Assembly: GCA_026545765.1 (NCBI GenBank)
Contig: CM048841.1
Span: forward strand, 4,907,712 to 4,971,711
Length of the DNA stretch: 64,000 nt
Direction of reading: 5' to 3'
Source: Plantago major
Taxonomy: Eukaryota > Streptophyta > Magnoliopsida > Lamiales > Plantaginaceae
Shown: positions 35,902 through 46,707 of the stretch, piece by piece
Numbering within the stretch: the stretch's first letter is position 1
Layout: each line of letters opens with the position of its first letter
Notes under the pieces: generated by a model
What the model was told of the DNA's origin: nothing
Databases searched by the model: none
What the model saw: only the letters and a program-made list of their open reading frames with translations
Program-made: the position numbers and the translations under genes

Positions 35902-38900
35902 ATGAATCTCGATCGTTCATGGATGTACCGTCGCACTGTTAATGGCAGAATTGAATCTAGTTTTGTGGAAGGGGTTGAAGCCTTCATTTCTTTTGCACTT
36001 ACACAGACTACTTGTTTGAGTCGGGGGATGATGAAGTGCCCTTGCAATGCGAACAAATGTAGGAATAAGCAAGTTTTGCCTCCTAGAACGGTAGTCGAGC
36101 ACTTGAAACGTAAGGGGTTCGTAGCTGAGTATGAGATATGGTGTTATCATGGTGAGGAATCAATACCGTTCATGGATTATGGGAGTATTCCTAAGCATAA
36201 AAGAAGGAAGCAAAATGTGATCGGTGGTACTCAAAATACATCTACATCTGATGCCAATCCTGATCATGAGAGGATTGAGCAAATGGTGTATGATGTTGCG
36301 GGTCCAGAGTTCATGGATACCGACCGGGATGTGGAGGAGCCACCGAACCCCGAGGATCAGGTGTTCTTTGACTTGTTGGAATCATCAAAGAAGCTGATTT
36401 GGCCGGGGTGTAAGAAGCACACCGAGTTGTCTTTGTTGGCTCGGCTGATGAGTTGTAAGGCCGATGGTGGGCAATCTGAAGCAAGCTTCAATGAATGGGT
36501 ACAACTAATGTCGGAGTGTGTTCCTGATGATCACATAATTCCCACCAACTTTTACCAGGCGAAGAGAAAGATGGGGGGGGGGGGGGGGGATGGGGTTGCC
36601 TATGGAAACCATACATTGTTGTGAGGATATGTGCATGATCTATTGGGGCGAGGATGAAGATCTACTGCTATGCAAGTTCTGTGGGAAGAACCGCTACAAG
36701 CGTTACAAGGAGGGGGGCGCAAAGAAACACCAGAAGAAAATTTTCGCACATAAGAAAATGTGGTACTTCCCTCTAGCACCTCGTTTGAAGAGGTTGTACA
36801 CTTCAAGTGCTTGTGCTAATAAAATGCGGTGGCACAATGAGAGAGTAAGGGAGGCGGATGCAGGGGGTAGAATGGAGCACCCATCAGACTCACCAGCATG
36901 GAAAGAGTTCGACAAGACGTATCCGGAGTTTGCAGCCAAGTCTAGAAATGTACGTTTGGGGCTTTGTACGGATGATTTTAACCGGTTTGGAAGTGATCGG
37001 AAGTACTCTTGTTGGCCAGTCATGCTGACATCGTACAACCTTCCCCCCGGTGAGTGCATGAAGGAACCGTTCATGTTCTTGACTGCGTTGGTGCCCGGGC
37101 CAGCTGATCCAGGACAGAAGCTGGATGTGTTCTTGCAGCCCCTAATCAAGGAGCTGATTGAGCTGTGGGAAAATGGTATCCCTGCATATGATGTGTCAAC
37201 GAAGAAGAACTTTACCTTGAGAGCAGCACTACTGTGGACCGTGAGTGATTTTCCTGCGTACTCCATGCTTTTTGGAAGGAAAACCGCGGGTTTTCATGCT
37301 TGTCCGCATTGTTTGGAGGACACTGATGCATTTAGACTGAAGTAGAGCGGGAAGGAATCTTGGTTTGACTGTCATCGTAGGTTTCTACCAAGGAACCATC
37401 CGTTCAGGAAGAACAAGATTCAATTCTTGAAAAACAAAGTAGAGAATAAAGGCCCCCCGAGATAACTTACTGGTGCACAGATACTTGCGGAGATTGATAG
37501 GCTAGGTCTTATGAAAGTGACTGAACTTGAGTGGGAGAAGCATAACAAGAAAATTCAAGACAAATTTTGATGAAAGAAGAGAAGCATCTTCTGGGACTTG
37601 CCTTATTGAAGCAGTCTTCTTGTACGTCACATGTTGGATTTCATGCACATTGAGAAGAACGTGTCCGAGAACTGCTTCAACACGATTTGCAACATTCCCG
37701 GAAAGACAAAGGATACCGTTAAATCTAGAGCCGAGTTGAATACATGGTGTAAAAGGCCTGAGTTGACAAAGTGGAATGAGAAGGGGCTGTGGCCCAAGGC
37801 ATGCTACATGATTGATACTGAATCTAGGAACAAACTGTTTAATTAGGTGAGGGGATTGAAGTTCCCCGACAATTATGCCTCAAAGTTGGGGCGGTGTGTG
37901 GATTTGAAGAAGACGAAGATGTATAGGATGAAGAGCCACGATTGTCATGCGTTTATGGAGCGGCTTCTCCCGGTTGCATTTCGAGAACTACTACCTAAAC
38001 CTGTATGGATCGCTCTCACCGAGCTGAGCTTATTTTTCAAGAATTTATGCACAAGGGTGGTTAACGATCAAGTGTTAGCAAAACTTGAAAGCAACATACC
38101 ATTGATTCTGTGCAAGCTCGAGCCTATCTTCCCACCGAGCTTCTTTAATTCTATGGAGCACTTGCCGGTTCACCTCCCACAAGAAGCGAGGCTTGCTGGA
38201 CCGGTTCAGTATCGATGGATGTTTCCATTCGAGAGGTGTGTAATATATAAAGACAATCATTCTCTTTAAATGTCTGAATTTTCCGAAGTTACATTATCTT
38301 ACCTAAATATATATGCATTGCAGGTACTTGGGGAAATTGAAGAGGTATGTCAGCAACAAAGGTAGGCCTGAGGGATCAATGGCCAATGCATACGTGCGAG
38401 AGGAAGCTGCAACCTTCTGCTCCTATTACTTTGGAGACCACGTTCCCACAAAGGAATCTAGGCCGTCTCGAAACGCAAACACATTCCAAGTTCAAGAGGA
38501 TGATGATGATGCTATTTCTGTTTTTAGGGTCTCATGGAGACCTATGGGAAAAAAAATACATCATGGTTGGATGATAGGGAACTGTTGGTAGCCCAGTTTT
38601 ATGTCTTCTCGAACTGTACTGAAGTTGATGAATTTATGGTGAAATTTGTTGGGTGAATGGCTTTCTTACTAAGGCCATCATGAATTTGAATATCTAACTA
38701 CTAGCTAACTAATCATGCATATCAATCGTGTCCACAGGGAGTTCAAAGAGCGTTGTCTGGAGAAGAATCCAATATTGGCAGATGATGAGATTGAGTCACA
38801 ACTTGAAGCGAAGTTGGAAACAGAATTTCCAATTTGGTTCAAGGAGTATGTCCGAGATCCTGTCAACAACATCACATCTCCTTACTTAGTAGCTCTAGCG

Positions 38901-39509
38901 GAGGGACCAGACAGAAAGGTCTCCACATTCTCATCGTACATAGTTAATGGCCTTAGGTTCCACACGGTTGAGTCTAACACGAGCATGGCCACAAGAAATT
39001 CAGGGGTGTGTGTTAGTGGACAAGATCTATCTGATTTGTATGATTTCTACGGGAAGCTGAAGCGAATTGTGCGGCTTGAATATCCCGGTTTGCCTTTGAA
39101 AAGAACCTTTCTGTTTGATGTTGACTGGTATGATCCTACTCCAGCTGGTACGAGGAAGCACGGGCAGTATGAGATGGTGGACATTAACCATAGGAGAAAG
39201 TACCGTAAGTACGAACCGTTTATCTTGGCTACTCAAGCACGCCAAGTGGTATTCATTGAATATCCAAGCCTGAAACGCGACAAGGCAGACTAGTTGGCTG
39301 TGATACATATACGGGCCCGCTCCAGAGTAGAGTACGTTCAGAAGGGCGACTCAATTACCAACTCATACCAAGAAGAGGTTGTGGATGAAACAACGAGAAA
39401 TGATGTACATGCTCGTGATGAGTACATTGAGCTGAACGAAGACCAATATGTAGACTTAACCACGGGCGAGGATGGCGAGGGTATGTGTATACTGGTGGTT
39501 CTTGATTAA
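35902..39509 (+). pseudogene. TNPD-like En/Spm transposase of CACTA-5
   Basis: It starts with ATG 35902, just after an ACGCAG acceptor. Domains in order: transposase-associated (NLDRSWMYRR...CPCNANKCRNK...VVEHLKRKGF...WCYHGEE, 35902-36170); a linker; tnp2 (36596-37345: CCEDMCMIYWGEDEDLLLCKFCG, YFPLAPRLKRLY, NVRLGLCTDDFNRFG, WPVMLTSYNLPP, ALLWTVSDFPAYSMLFG, CPHCLED); HMLDFMHIEKNVSEN (37629-37673); DUF4218 (37960-38260, LELSLFFKNLC-type, FFNSMEHLPVHLPQEARLAGPVQYRWMFPFER); and DUF4216 (39020-39290). An intron probably lies near 38240-38322. Breaks include a 17-G run where coding sequence should read through near 36580, and in-frame stops near 37345, 37845 and 39292. The usual family role is DNA cleavage and transposition in the nucleus. 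Confidence 0.85.
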
Positions 39510-39687
39510 CTCAACTTTTTAGTCTTCTTTACGTGTTAAATGTATATGTTTTACATGCATGCCAATTCATCTCATCTTTCTTACTAACACTTATTGTTAT
39601 ATATACTTTATTACGTGTCTATTGTATATGTTTTACATGCCAATTCATCTCATCTTTCTTACTAACACTTGTTATATGCTTTTGCAG

Positions 39688-41576
39688 ATGCCGCGGCAGA
39701 AGAGGTGCACATACCGTCCTTCGGTATCTAGTGCTACTGGTGGTGGTTACGATGCAGGCGGCAAGGGTAGCCCTTCATGGCTATGACATTAGTGGAGCAA
39801 CAAATCCGGAGTTCCTGAGACTCCCCCTGGCTCGAGCGTGGGGACGTCACCCATGTTTGGTGACTTACCCTCTGATGGGTGTCGGTGTCCCTACACCGTT
39901 CTGACACCCGATGCTACTTGGAATGGAAAGCCGGTGATGTTCCCGAACGGGAAGAAGTTAGTATTATGCATTTGTAGAACATAACTTCAGATAATTAGTA
40001 TATGTCACATAATTTACTAAGAATGTTTGTTTCATGTATGTCTTATTTATAACAGGTTTTGGCCACAGGTGCTACCGAATGTCTTGGTAAGATTATAAGG
40101 CTCAGGAGGGAGAAGCCGAGTGAAGGAGGCGAGAAGTGGTCTACACTCCCGAACCGGATGAAGCACCATTACTTTGATGAGATGCGGGTAAGCTTAAATG
40201 TTACAATGCTTTATCCCGTGGTATGTTAGCCACTGTACTTGGGTGATATGTTAGTCATTGTTCTTTGACTTGTGCTGATTGAGTGGTATGTTAGCCACTG
40301 TACTTGGGTGATATGTTAGTCACTGTTCTTTGACTTGTTGTGCTGATTGAGTGGTATGTTAGCCATTGTACTTGGGTGATATGTTAGTCACTGTTCTTTG
40401 ACTTGTGCTGATTGAGTGGTATGTTAGCTACTGTACTTGGGTGATATGTTAGTCACCATTGTGTTAGTAAATTTTAGGACAATTTGAGTGTTATGATAGC
40501 CACTGTACTTGGCTGATATGTTAGTCACTGTTCTTTGACTTGTTGTGCTGATTGAGTGGTATGTTAGCCACTGTACTTGGGTTCATCTTTAAATTCCTAC
40601 TTTCATTAACCTTGTGTAATTTCTACTTCTTATGGAAATGTTGTATAAAACCTACTTCATTCCCAATGCCCTGATTCCCCAATTGTGGCCTGTTTTTGAG
40701 ATTGTTGGATCAGAGTGCTATAAGAGGATGGTTAACTACGTGAAAACCACTGGGGTAAAGCCTGAGTTCATAGGGGATGATGAGTGGGCACTTTGGGAGG
40801 CGTACTGGAAGGATCCATCTGTTGTGGACACGGCGGCGAAGAACAGAGCGAACTGCCGACCGAAATGTGAGATGGTACGGCGACTCGAGCATCATTATGG
40901 GTCGCGAATTATTCTGCATCGCCAGATGTCTGTTAGTATATATGTTATTTATGACTCAGAATATGATCTGTACATATGTTTTTTGCTTTCATTTCTAACA
41001 AATTACTACTTGTTTTCATGTTCTTTAGCTCAATGCTGGGGAGCCCACTATTGCTCTTCACCACTTCAAGAAGGCAAAAATGAAGAATGGCATCTGGACT
41101 GATCCTAGGGCCGAGCTAATTGGGTACGTTTCTTTGTTAAGGTTCACATTTGCATTTGTGTATATTATATATCGAGCGTATCTTCCTAAAACTGTATTTC
41201 ATTTCGTATGCACTACACTTTTGCATACTGAGGTGGAGCGGATCATGGAGGAGAGGATGATCGACGTCATGAGCTTACAATTCGAGAGCAAGACCAGATA
41301 TTCTTCCAAGTCAAGCCGATGGACGCTAAGGTTCGAGTGTATGGGATCGGCAGTTTGGGCCCTGCATTGACGGGTGGTAGCTTCTCGGTGTCTCAGGCAT
41401 CCTCATCACGGGGTGATTTCTACACACAAGAGCAGGTCAATGAGCTGATGAATCCTCTCAAGCAAACGATCGATCAACTGCTAGAGAATCAAGATCATAT
41501 CACTCGTCGGATGGATGAGATGGCACAACAGATGTTCAGTGCGAACCAACAACCACCGCCTCCTCCCGGTTCTTAG
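39688..41576 (+). pseudogene. Transposase_24-like second gene of CACTA-5
   Basis: It starts MPRQKRCTYRPS at 39688 after a TTTTGCAG acceptor. The segments are a Gly/Ser-rich head to VMFPNGKK (to about 39957), a segment with GGEKWSTLPNRMKHHYFDEM (40056-40189), LYKTYFIPNALIPQLWPVFEIVGSECYKRMVNYVKT...EWALWEAYWKDPS...HHYGSRI (40640-40930), ALHHFKKAKMKNGIWTDPRAE (41028-41125), and the tail with GIGSLGPALTGGSFSVSQAS and NELMNPLKQTIDQLLENQ (41219-41576). The third segment is well preserved. The head and the fifth segment have frame changes. The order is the same as in CACTA-1 and -4. Confidence 0.78.
40216..40571. repeat. Intronic minisatellite of CACTA-5
   Basis: Units GTGGTATGTTAGCCAC and GGGTGATATGTTAGTCAC are spaced by TGTTCTTTGACTTGTGCTGATTGA-type spacers in about 70-bp higher-order units. 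The position matches the arrays of CACTA-1 and -4. Confidence 0.85.
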
Positions 41577-42514
41577 ATGCTCATGTACTTATGTTGTTCT
41601 AGCTACATACTTTCACACTATCTCATCTTGTTCGGATATTTAGTCTTCTGTTCGGATATTTTATCGAATCTCTATTTTAATTAATGCAATTTTATCACTT
41701 TTGGGTATATTATCTACAACTATATTGAGTGTAAAACAGGTGAAATGTGAAAAAAATTAAAAAAAATTAAAAAATGCAATTTTAGCGACGGATAAATATC
41801 CGTCGCTAAAACCTCGAACTAGGGCGGATTAGACCGGGGAAATTTAGGGACGGATGGTCTTCCGGGCGACTGTTTACCAAAAACACAGGTCTCCGCAAAC
41901 AATTACATTACAATAGAGTAGTGGACAAAAAAAGGGAAATAGGGACGGATAAAATATCCGTCCCTATTTGGTTAGAGACGCCCGTTTTAAGGACGGGCGT
42001 CTCTATCCATCGCTATATCCGTCCCTAACGGATTAGCGATGGATCGGTGGGGGTTTAGAGACGGATAAATCCATCTCTAAACCCCGATTTTTTTGTAGTG
42101 ACGGAAGGAAATATGTGCATTTGCAGAATCTGAAAGATGTGATGAAGAATAAGGGAAAAGGCAAGGACAAGGTTATCTGATTTGTGTTGCTTTGTTTTGG
42201 GAGAAGTACTTTAGTTATGTATCCATGAACTATTAGGTTTTGTCTGTTTGATCATTTCTATCTAATTCTGTAATGGATTAATGGAGAATTAGTGTGTTTT
42301 GGTAGCCTTGAATATGTCTGAAATGGTATGTTTTGTTATTGACTCAGTTTATGTCAGAAATGCTATGTTTATGCTGGTTTACTCGATGTATTTTGGCCAT
42401 GCTTGTTTATACCAGTTTCTTCCATGCTTCATATTGTTTCTTTTATTTCTGAAATTTGCATGTATCTATCATTCATGCTTTTTCTAGTACTAGTACTACT
42501 ACTACAGCCAATTA

Positions 42515-43048
42515 CTAAACCATTAACATCACCTTAACAATCCAACACAAGAAAATTACGCCAACAATGATGCAAAATTTCTTCCTGTTCTTCATTTCCT
42601 CATTTTCAACAACCATCATCTTAATTGCTGCTTGTGCATCCATCATCTTCAGTCTAGCATTTTCCTCCAACAATTCCTTCATTTCTGCCTCCAGAACATG
42701 CATTCTACCAATTCTTGAATTCTTGCTTCCAATCCATTCATTCTGCGCAATAGCCCAGGAATGACTTCAGTTGATCTCTTACACATCACGGGATCGTACC
42801 AGTCCCAAAAACTACAACCCCCAGGTTCACCCTGTAACGGAAATGAAGGGATTTACATCAATTTCGTATAAAAAGACGGAATAAATCAAGATTACAAACA
42901 AAATTACCTTATTCACGCACTGTACATATCTCCGGTCGGGATTGTAGTCCGTCCACGACGTAATCATGGTCGCAACCTTGCTACAGTAGAAATATCTAGT
43001 GCGGTATCGGCTACCACTAACAATCGAGTTCGATGAAGTATTAGACAT
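42515..43048 (-). pseudogene. GRF-type zinc-finger gene of MULE-2
   Basis: Exon 1 is 43048-42908 (47 codons, MSNTSSNSIVSGSRYRTR... to CVNK) and ends at a GT donor. Exon 2 starts at 42831 after TTACAG. The joined finger reads YCSKVATMITSWTDYNPDRRYVQC...GGCSFWDWYD, which matches the GRF zinc-finger pattern closely. It is followed by a Leu/Glu-rich coiled-coil-like stretch (LLRRMNGLEARIQEL, then EAEMKELLEENARLKMM) and a C-terminal hydrophobic helix (FCIIVGVIFLCWIVKVMLMV), so the product would be a small tail-anchored membrane protein. A one-base shift between RIQEL and RMHVLEAE near 42705 breaks the frame in this copy. It is tail to tail with the transposase, whose stop is at 42180, as in MULE-1. 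The host or transposon role is unknown. Confidence 0.75.
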
Positions 43049-43461
43049 GGGCTAATTTGGTTGAATTGGACAGATAGGAAATTAGGGTTCTTAAGTGAAC
43101 AAATTGGGGAAAAACGGGAATGGAAGGTGGACTTTTATGCTGTTGTTTTTTTTTTCCTTTTTTCTTTTATTAATTTCTGGTATTGGAGGGAAAGTTGCCG
43201 CCAAATCTGTTTTATTAATATATATATGTTTTTTCTTTTTCTTTTTTATTATTTGACTTGTTTTTATTATTTGAGTTGTTTTTTATTTTATTTTTTCTTT
43301 TCTTTTAATTTTTAGCATTTTCAATTTTATTTTACATTTTTGTTTATCATAAGTAATGAGATGGCGATAATTAAATTAATCGAGTTGACTTGTAGCCATC
43401 GTCAGTCAAAATCGATTTTCTAAAAGTTCTTCAGACGCCAATTTTTGGAAGAGTAGATTAA

Positions 43462-44196
43462 GACCATCTCCAATGAGTTGGAGATGGAGTTCTAAATTCT
43501 GTAACAATGACGCCTCCAATGAATTTCTTGTTCCAAATTTGGGACGGTGCAACTCGTTTTATCTGTTCCAAATTTGGGACGCTCCATCCTTTTCCTTTTT
43601 TTTTAATTTTTTTTTGTTTTTTTTCTTTTCTTGTTTCTTTGTTTTTATTTTTTCTTTTTGTTTTTTTTTATTTCTATTCCTTTTCTACTTTTATCTTTTT
43701 TATTATTTTTCATTTTTTTAATATTTCTATATGATAATAATTATATGTAGAAATAGAAATATACTTATGCATTACTTCTAAAATTTAAAATACATATTAA
43801 AATCACACTTGTAAAATGTAGTATTTTAATTGTTGTAATTTTCATTTTCAATTATTTTAATTTTCAATTTTAAGTATTGTAATTTTCAATTTTAAGTATT
43901 GTAGTTTTTTTTAAGTAATGTAATTTTTATTTTCAAGTAATATATTTAAAAAACATTAGTGTGATTTTGTTATAATTAATTAACAACATTTAAAATAAAG
44001 TCAAGAATAAAGTTTAAAAGGAAATAAGAAAAGAAAATGAAATGAATAATTAAGTTTGAAAGAAATGTTAAAAGAAAATAGATTTTGGGCCTCACTGTTG
44101 GAGTAGAGAATTGTGGAGAGTTGCAAAGTGAGTTGCAGTGAGTGGAATACTGACGTGACAGAGAAAGTGGGTTGTAGAATCACTTTGGAGATGGCC
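43462..44196. mobile_element. Tourist-like PIF/Harbinger MITE in the MULE-2 right terminus
   Basis: The ends GACCATCTCCAA and TTGGAGATGGCC are inverted repeats, flanked by TAA on both sides (43459-43461, 44197-44199). The left MULE-2 terminus shows the uninterrupted sequence. The interior is T-rich on one side and AT-rich on the other, with no coding sequence. Confidence 0.8.
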
Positions 44197-44263
44197 TAAA
44201 TCATCGAGATGGGACAAGATCACAGACGCTAACCCCAAACTTTAGGACCATTCGTGCCTTTTT

Positions 44264-44785
44264 CTCCAAATCAGTCCCAACGTCTGCTGACGTCATTATT
44301 ACAAATAATGACGTCATATATATAAAAAAATTATTTTTAAAAAAAATAAAAAAGGGCATAAATACAGAATTACTGAAATACCCCCAAGGGTCAAAAAGTA
44401 AGAGTCTGTTAACAAACCAGATTTTTTCCACTTTCTACTTATATAGCATATTACTTTAGACACCCATGCCAGTTTTTACAGAATTTTCACACAACTTTTT
44501 TCCACTTTCTACTTAGCATATTACTTTAGAAACCCCTGCCAGTTTTTTACAGAATTTTCACACAACTTTTTTCCACTTTCTACTTAGCATATTACTTTAG
44601 AAACCCCTGCCAGTTTTTACAGAATTTTCACACAACTTTTTTCCACTTTCTACTTAGCATATTACTTTAGAAACCCCAGCCAGTTTTTTACAGAATTTTC
44701 ACACTAACTTTTTTCCACTTTCTACTTAGCAAATTAACAACTGGTGAAGTTCTGGGCGGGGGGTGCAAAAGTAATTTCTGGATTT
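44264..44785. repeat. Left inverted arm around the third GRF gene, with tandem array
   Basis: Outer to inner: AAATCAGTCCC, a TGACGTCA hairpin, an AT-rich spacer, AGAGTCTGTTAACAAACCAG, then about five copies of a roughly 70-bp unit (CACTTTCTACTTAGCATATTACTTTAGAAACCCCTGCCAG...). It ends with CAACTGGTGAAGTTCTGGGCGG. The whole is mirrored at 46008-46635. Confidence 0.85.
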
Positions 44786-45320
44786 TCTTTAAAGTAATAA
44801 AGGATGAAATATTAGACTAAATCACATGTTCATTACATACTTAAATTGTACATATTATGGTAGTTACATATTCACAACTGTAAAAACTGGCAGGGGTTTC
44901 TAAAGTAATAAGGGTTACAGAAGTAATTATAATATGGCAATATATTAAGGGTTTCTAAAGTTATTCGATGCTTGTAAACCAGAATTTTTGTAAGTCAATA
45001 TATTCGTATATAATTGTACTTCTTTACGTTCATATCAATTATATATGTTTAAAAACCCCTCACAGAAAAGATGAGTACATTTAAACACATGAGTTTAATA
45101 TTCTGGTCGGGGTTCCAAAGTAATATTTTGCGAAATGTCGAATTACGAGACTTGGCGAATTGTCGAATCTTGCGAACTTACCATAGTTCGCCCATCGGTT
45201 TTATAAATACTTTCCCCCAAAACAGATGAGCAAAACCTAGTAGCCACCCAATTTCGATTTCAATTCTCAGATTCACAAACCCAAATTCCAAAATTCAGCA
45301 ACATAATCCCAAATTGAACC

Positions 45321-45898
45321 ATGGATAGTCACAGATTTAAGTACGAGGCAGAGGACGACGTCGTGATTTACGGGGGCCGGCAGACGAGGCGATCTGGGAA
45401 CGAGCTTGATTCGGCAAACTACTACTGTCGATGTGATCCTCCTCTGCATCTCAAATTGATGGAATCTAAAACCATTCCGGGACGTCAATACGTATGTTGT
45501 CCGAAATACAAGGTCAGTTTTCCGTATTTACTCAATTTTTTTTGCTTTCCATGTTCAAATTGGGTTAGGGTTTATGTTTTTCAAAATAACATTCTACATT
45601 TTATTTCGAAACAATTCGGCAGAAATCGACCCGGAGTGGTGGTTGTGGAACTTTCCAGTGGGTGGGGGTACATATTGATCTAGAGATTGAAGAGATGGTG
45701 TATAATTTAACCAAACAGAAATATGAAGCAATGTATGACGCTTCTCATCTGCTCACGACATGGGAAACGGCTCATCAAAAAAACAAGGAGTTAGAATCAA
45801 AAGTGAAGACTTACGAATATGCGTTTCTCGGAATATTGACGCCCATCTCTGCTGCTCTAATTGCCATCGTGTTGGCCATTATTATGAAGTCCACTTAG
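45321..45898 (+). CDS. GRF-type zinc-finger, tail-anchored small protein (third copy)
   Basis: Two exons. Exon 1 is 45321-45511 (ATG at 45321), ending at a GT donor after CCPKYK. Exon 2 begins after GGCAG at 45622 and runs to the stop at 45896. The joined finger is YCRCDPPLHLKLMESKTIPGRQYVCC...GGCGTFQWV, a good GRF zinc-finger match. A Gln/Glu/Lys-rich, probably coiled-coil stretch follows (LEIEEMVYNLTKQKYEAMYD...KNKELESKVKTYEY). A C-terminal hydrophobic helix (FLGILTPISAALIAIVLAIIM) ends four residues or so before the stop. Unlike the other two copies it looks intact. It lies alone between the inverted arms 44264-44785 and 46008-46635, with no transposase between them. Its function is unknown. 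It could be a mobile cargo gene or an accessory transposon gene. Confidence 0.75.
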
Positions 45899-46007
45899 TT
45901 GCTATGATGAAACAATCACTATCATGAATTTTTCCTCAATTAGGATTTTCGATTGTAATGTAATGACTAAGTTCTATGGTGAATCAACATGTCTTTTCCC
46001 TCAATTA

Positions 46008-46454
46008 AAGAAAAGCCAGAAATTACTTTTGCACCCCCGCCCAGAACTTAACCAGTTGTTAATTTGCTAAATAGAAAGTGGAAAAACGTTGTGTGAAAAT
46101 TCTGTAAAAAACTGGCAGGGTTTTCTAAAGTAATATGCTAAGTAGAAAGTGAAAAAAAGTTGTGTGAAAATTCTATAAAAAACTGGCAGGGGTTTCTAAA
46201 GTAATATGCTAAGTAGAAAGTGGAAAAAAGTTGTGTAAAAATTCTTTAAAAAACTGGCAGGGGTTTCTAAAGTAATATGCTAAGTGGAAAGTGGAAAATA
46301 GTTGTGTGAAAATTCTGTAAAAAAATGGCAGGGGTTTCTAAAGTAATATGCTAAGTAGAAAGTGGAAAAATCTGGTTTGTTAACAGACTCTTACTTTTTG
46401 ACCCCCTGGGGGTATTTCAGTACTTCCGTATTTATGTCATTTTTTAAATATTTT

Positions 46455-46545
<91 letters not shown>

Positions 46546-46635
46546 CGTCATTATTTTTGATAATGACGTCAGCAGACGTTGCCTAACGGCGTTGACCGTT
46601 ACTCAACATTAAGTTGAGGGACTGATTTGAGGGGG
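46008..46635. repeat. Right inverted arm around the third GRF gene
   Basis: This is the reverse complement of 44264-44785: CAGAACTTAACCAGTTG, then about five of the roughly 70-bp units, GTTAACAGACTCTTAC, a long (AT)n insertion and the TGACGTCA hairpin. It then runs on into the MULE-2 outer terminal sequence. Confidence 0.85.
46449..46543. repeat. (TA)n microsatellite
   Basis: About 95 bp of TA repeat sit within the right inverted arm, where the left arm has only a short ATATATA. Confidence 0.95.
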
Positions 46636-46707
46636 TGAAGGGTGGTCATGTAAGAAATGAAAGTTCAGGGATTAAAAAGATAGAGGGGGTAAAGTTCAGG
46701 GGGTCAA

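Larger units (their letters stand above)
34840..42100 (+). mobile_element. CACTA-5, near full-length family member
   Basis: The ends are CACTACAAGAATA and TTTTGTAGTG, flanked by ATG (34837-34839) and ACG (42101-42103), a 3-bp target with one mismatch. Subterminal GAGACGGAT, GGGACGGAT and GCGACGGAT arrays lie at both ends. At 7.3 kb it keeps both family genes: a TNPD-like gene (35902-39509) and a Transposase_24-like gene (39688-41576), both on the plus strand. It is the best reference in the window for CACTA-1 to -4. Several stops and shifts make it probably non-autonomous now. It splits the last part of the MULE-2 transposase. Confidence 0.92.
23150..42180 (+). pseudogene. MULE-2 transposase (MuDR-like), split by four insertions
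   Basis: Pieces in order: an N-terminal segment FTIVLHYGGAFVTRGQSVLY (23160-23220), continuing GGKVKKYDYFHGDIVSDDVSDD at 27886; an acidic region (29150-29700); ...RPIDEYDPQFALGQIF (29675-29848); the Mutator zinc domain ILYARCEDTDDCTWVIRGR...EHTC (29923-30070); the core GVDRCHLSCPAKGILL...YPVAWAVVGKED (30400-30530); FCIRHMWKNFYHAGFKG (30668-30730); AIEELKELDPKAVEWL (33204-33557); the SWIM finger CTCRKWQLTGIPCLH and knuckle CGTCG...CGHNKRRC (33638-34080); and an acidic tail reaching 42180. Introns lie at 29849-29922 and 33558-33637, with others likely. Insertions: CACTA-4, PIF/Harbinger, CACTA-like, CACTA-5. Extra stops and shifts (near 30117, 30570, 30665 and 34043) show it is dead. The expected start ATG appears as ATA near 23152. 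Confidence 0.8.

Noticed and set aside
36703-37266. 187-codon minus-strand open frame
   Set aside because: It is the antisense shadow of the tnp2 domain of CACTA-5, which is clearly coding on the plus strand.
43473-43734. Phe-rich open frames
   Set aside because: A T-rich low-complexity stretch inside a Tourist-like MITE, not a protein.
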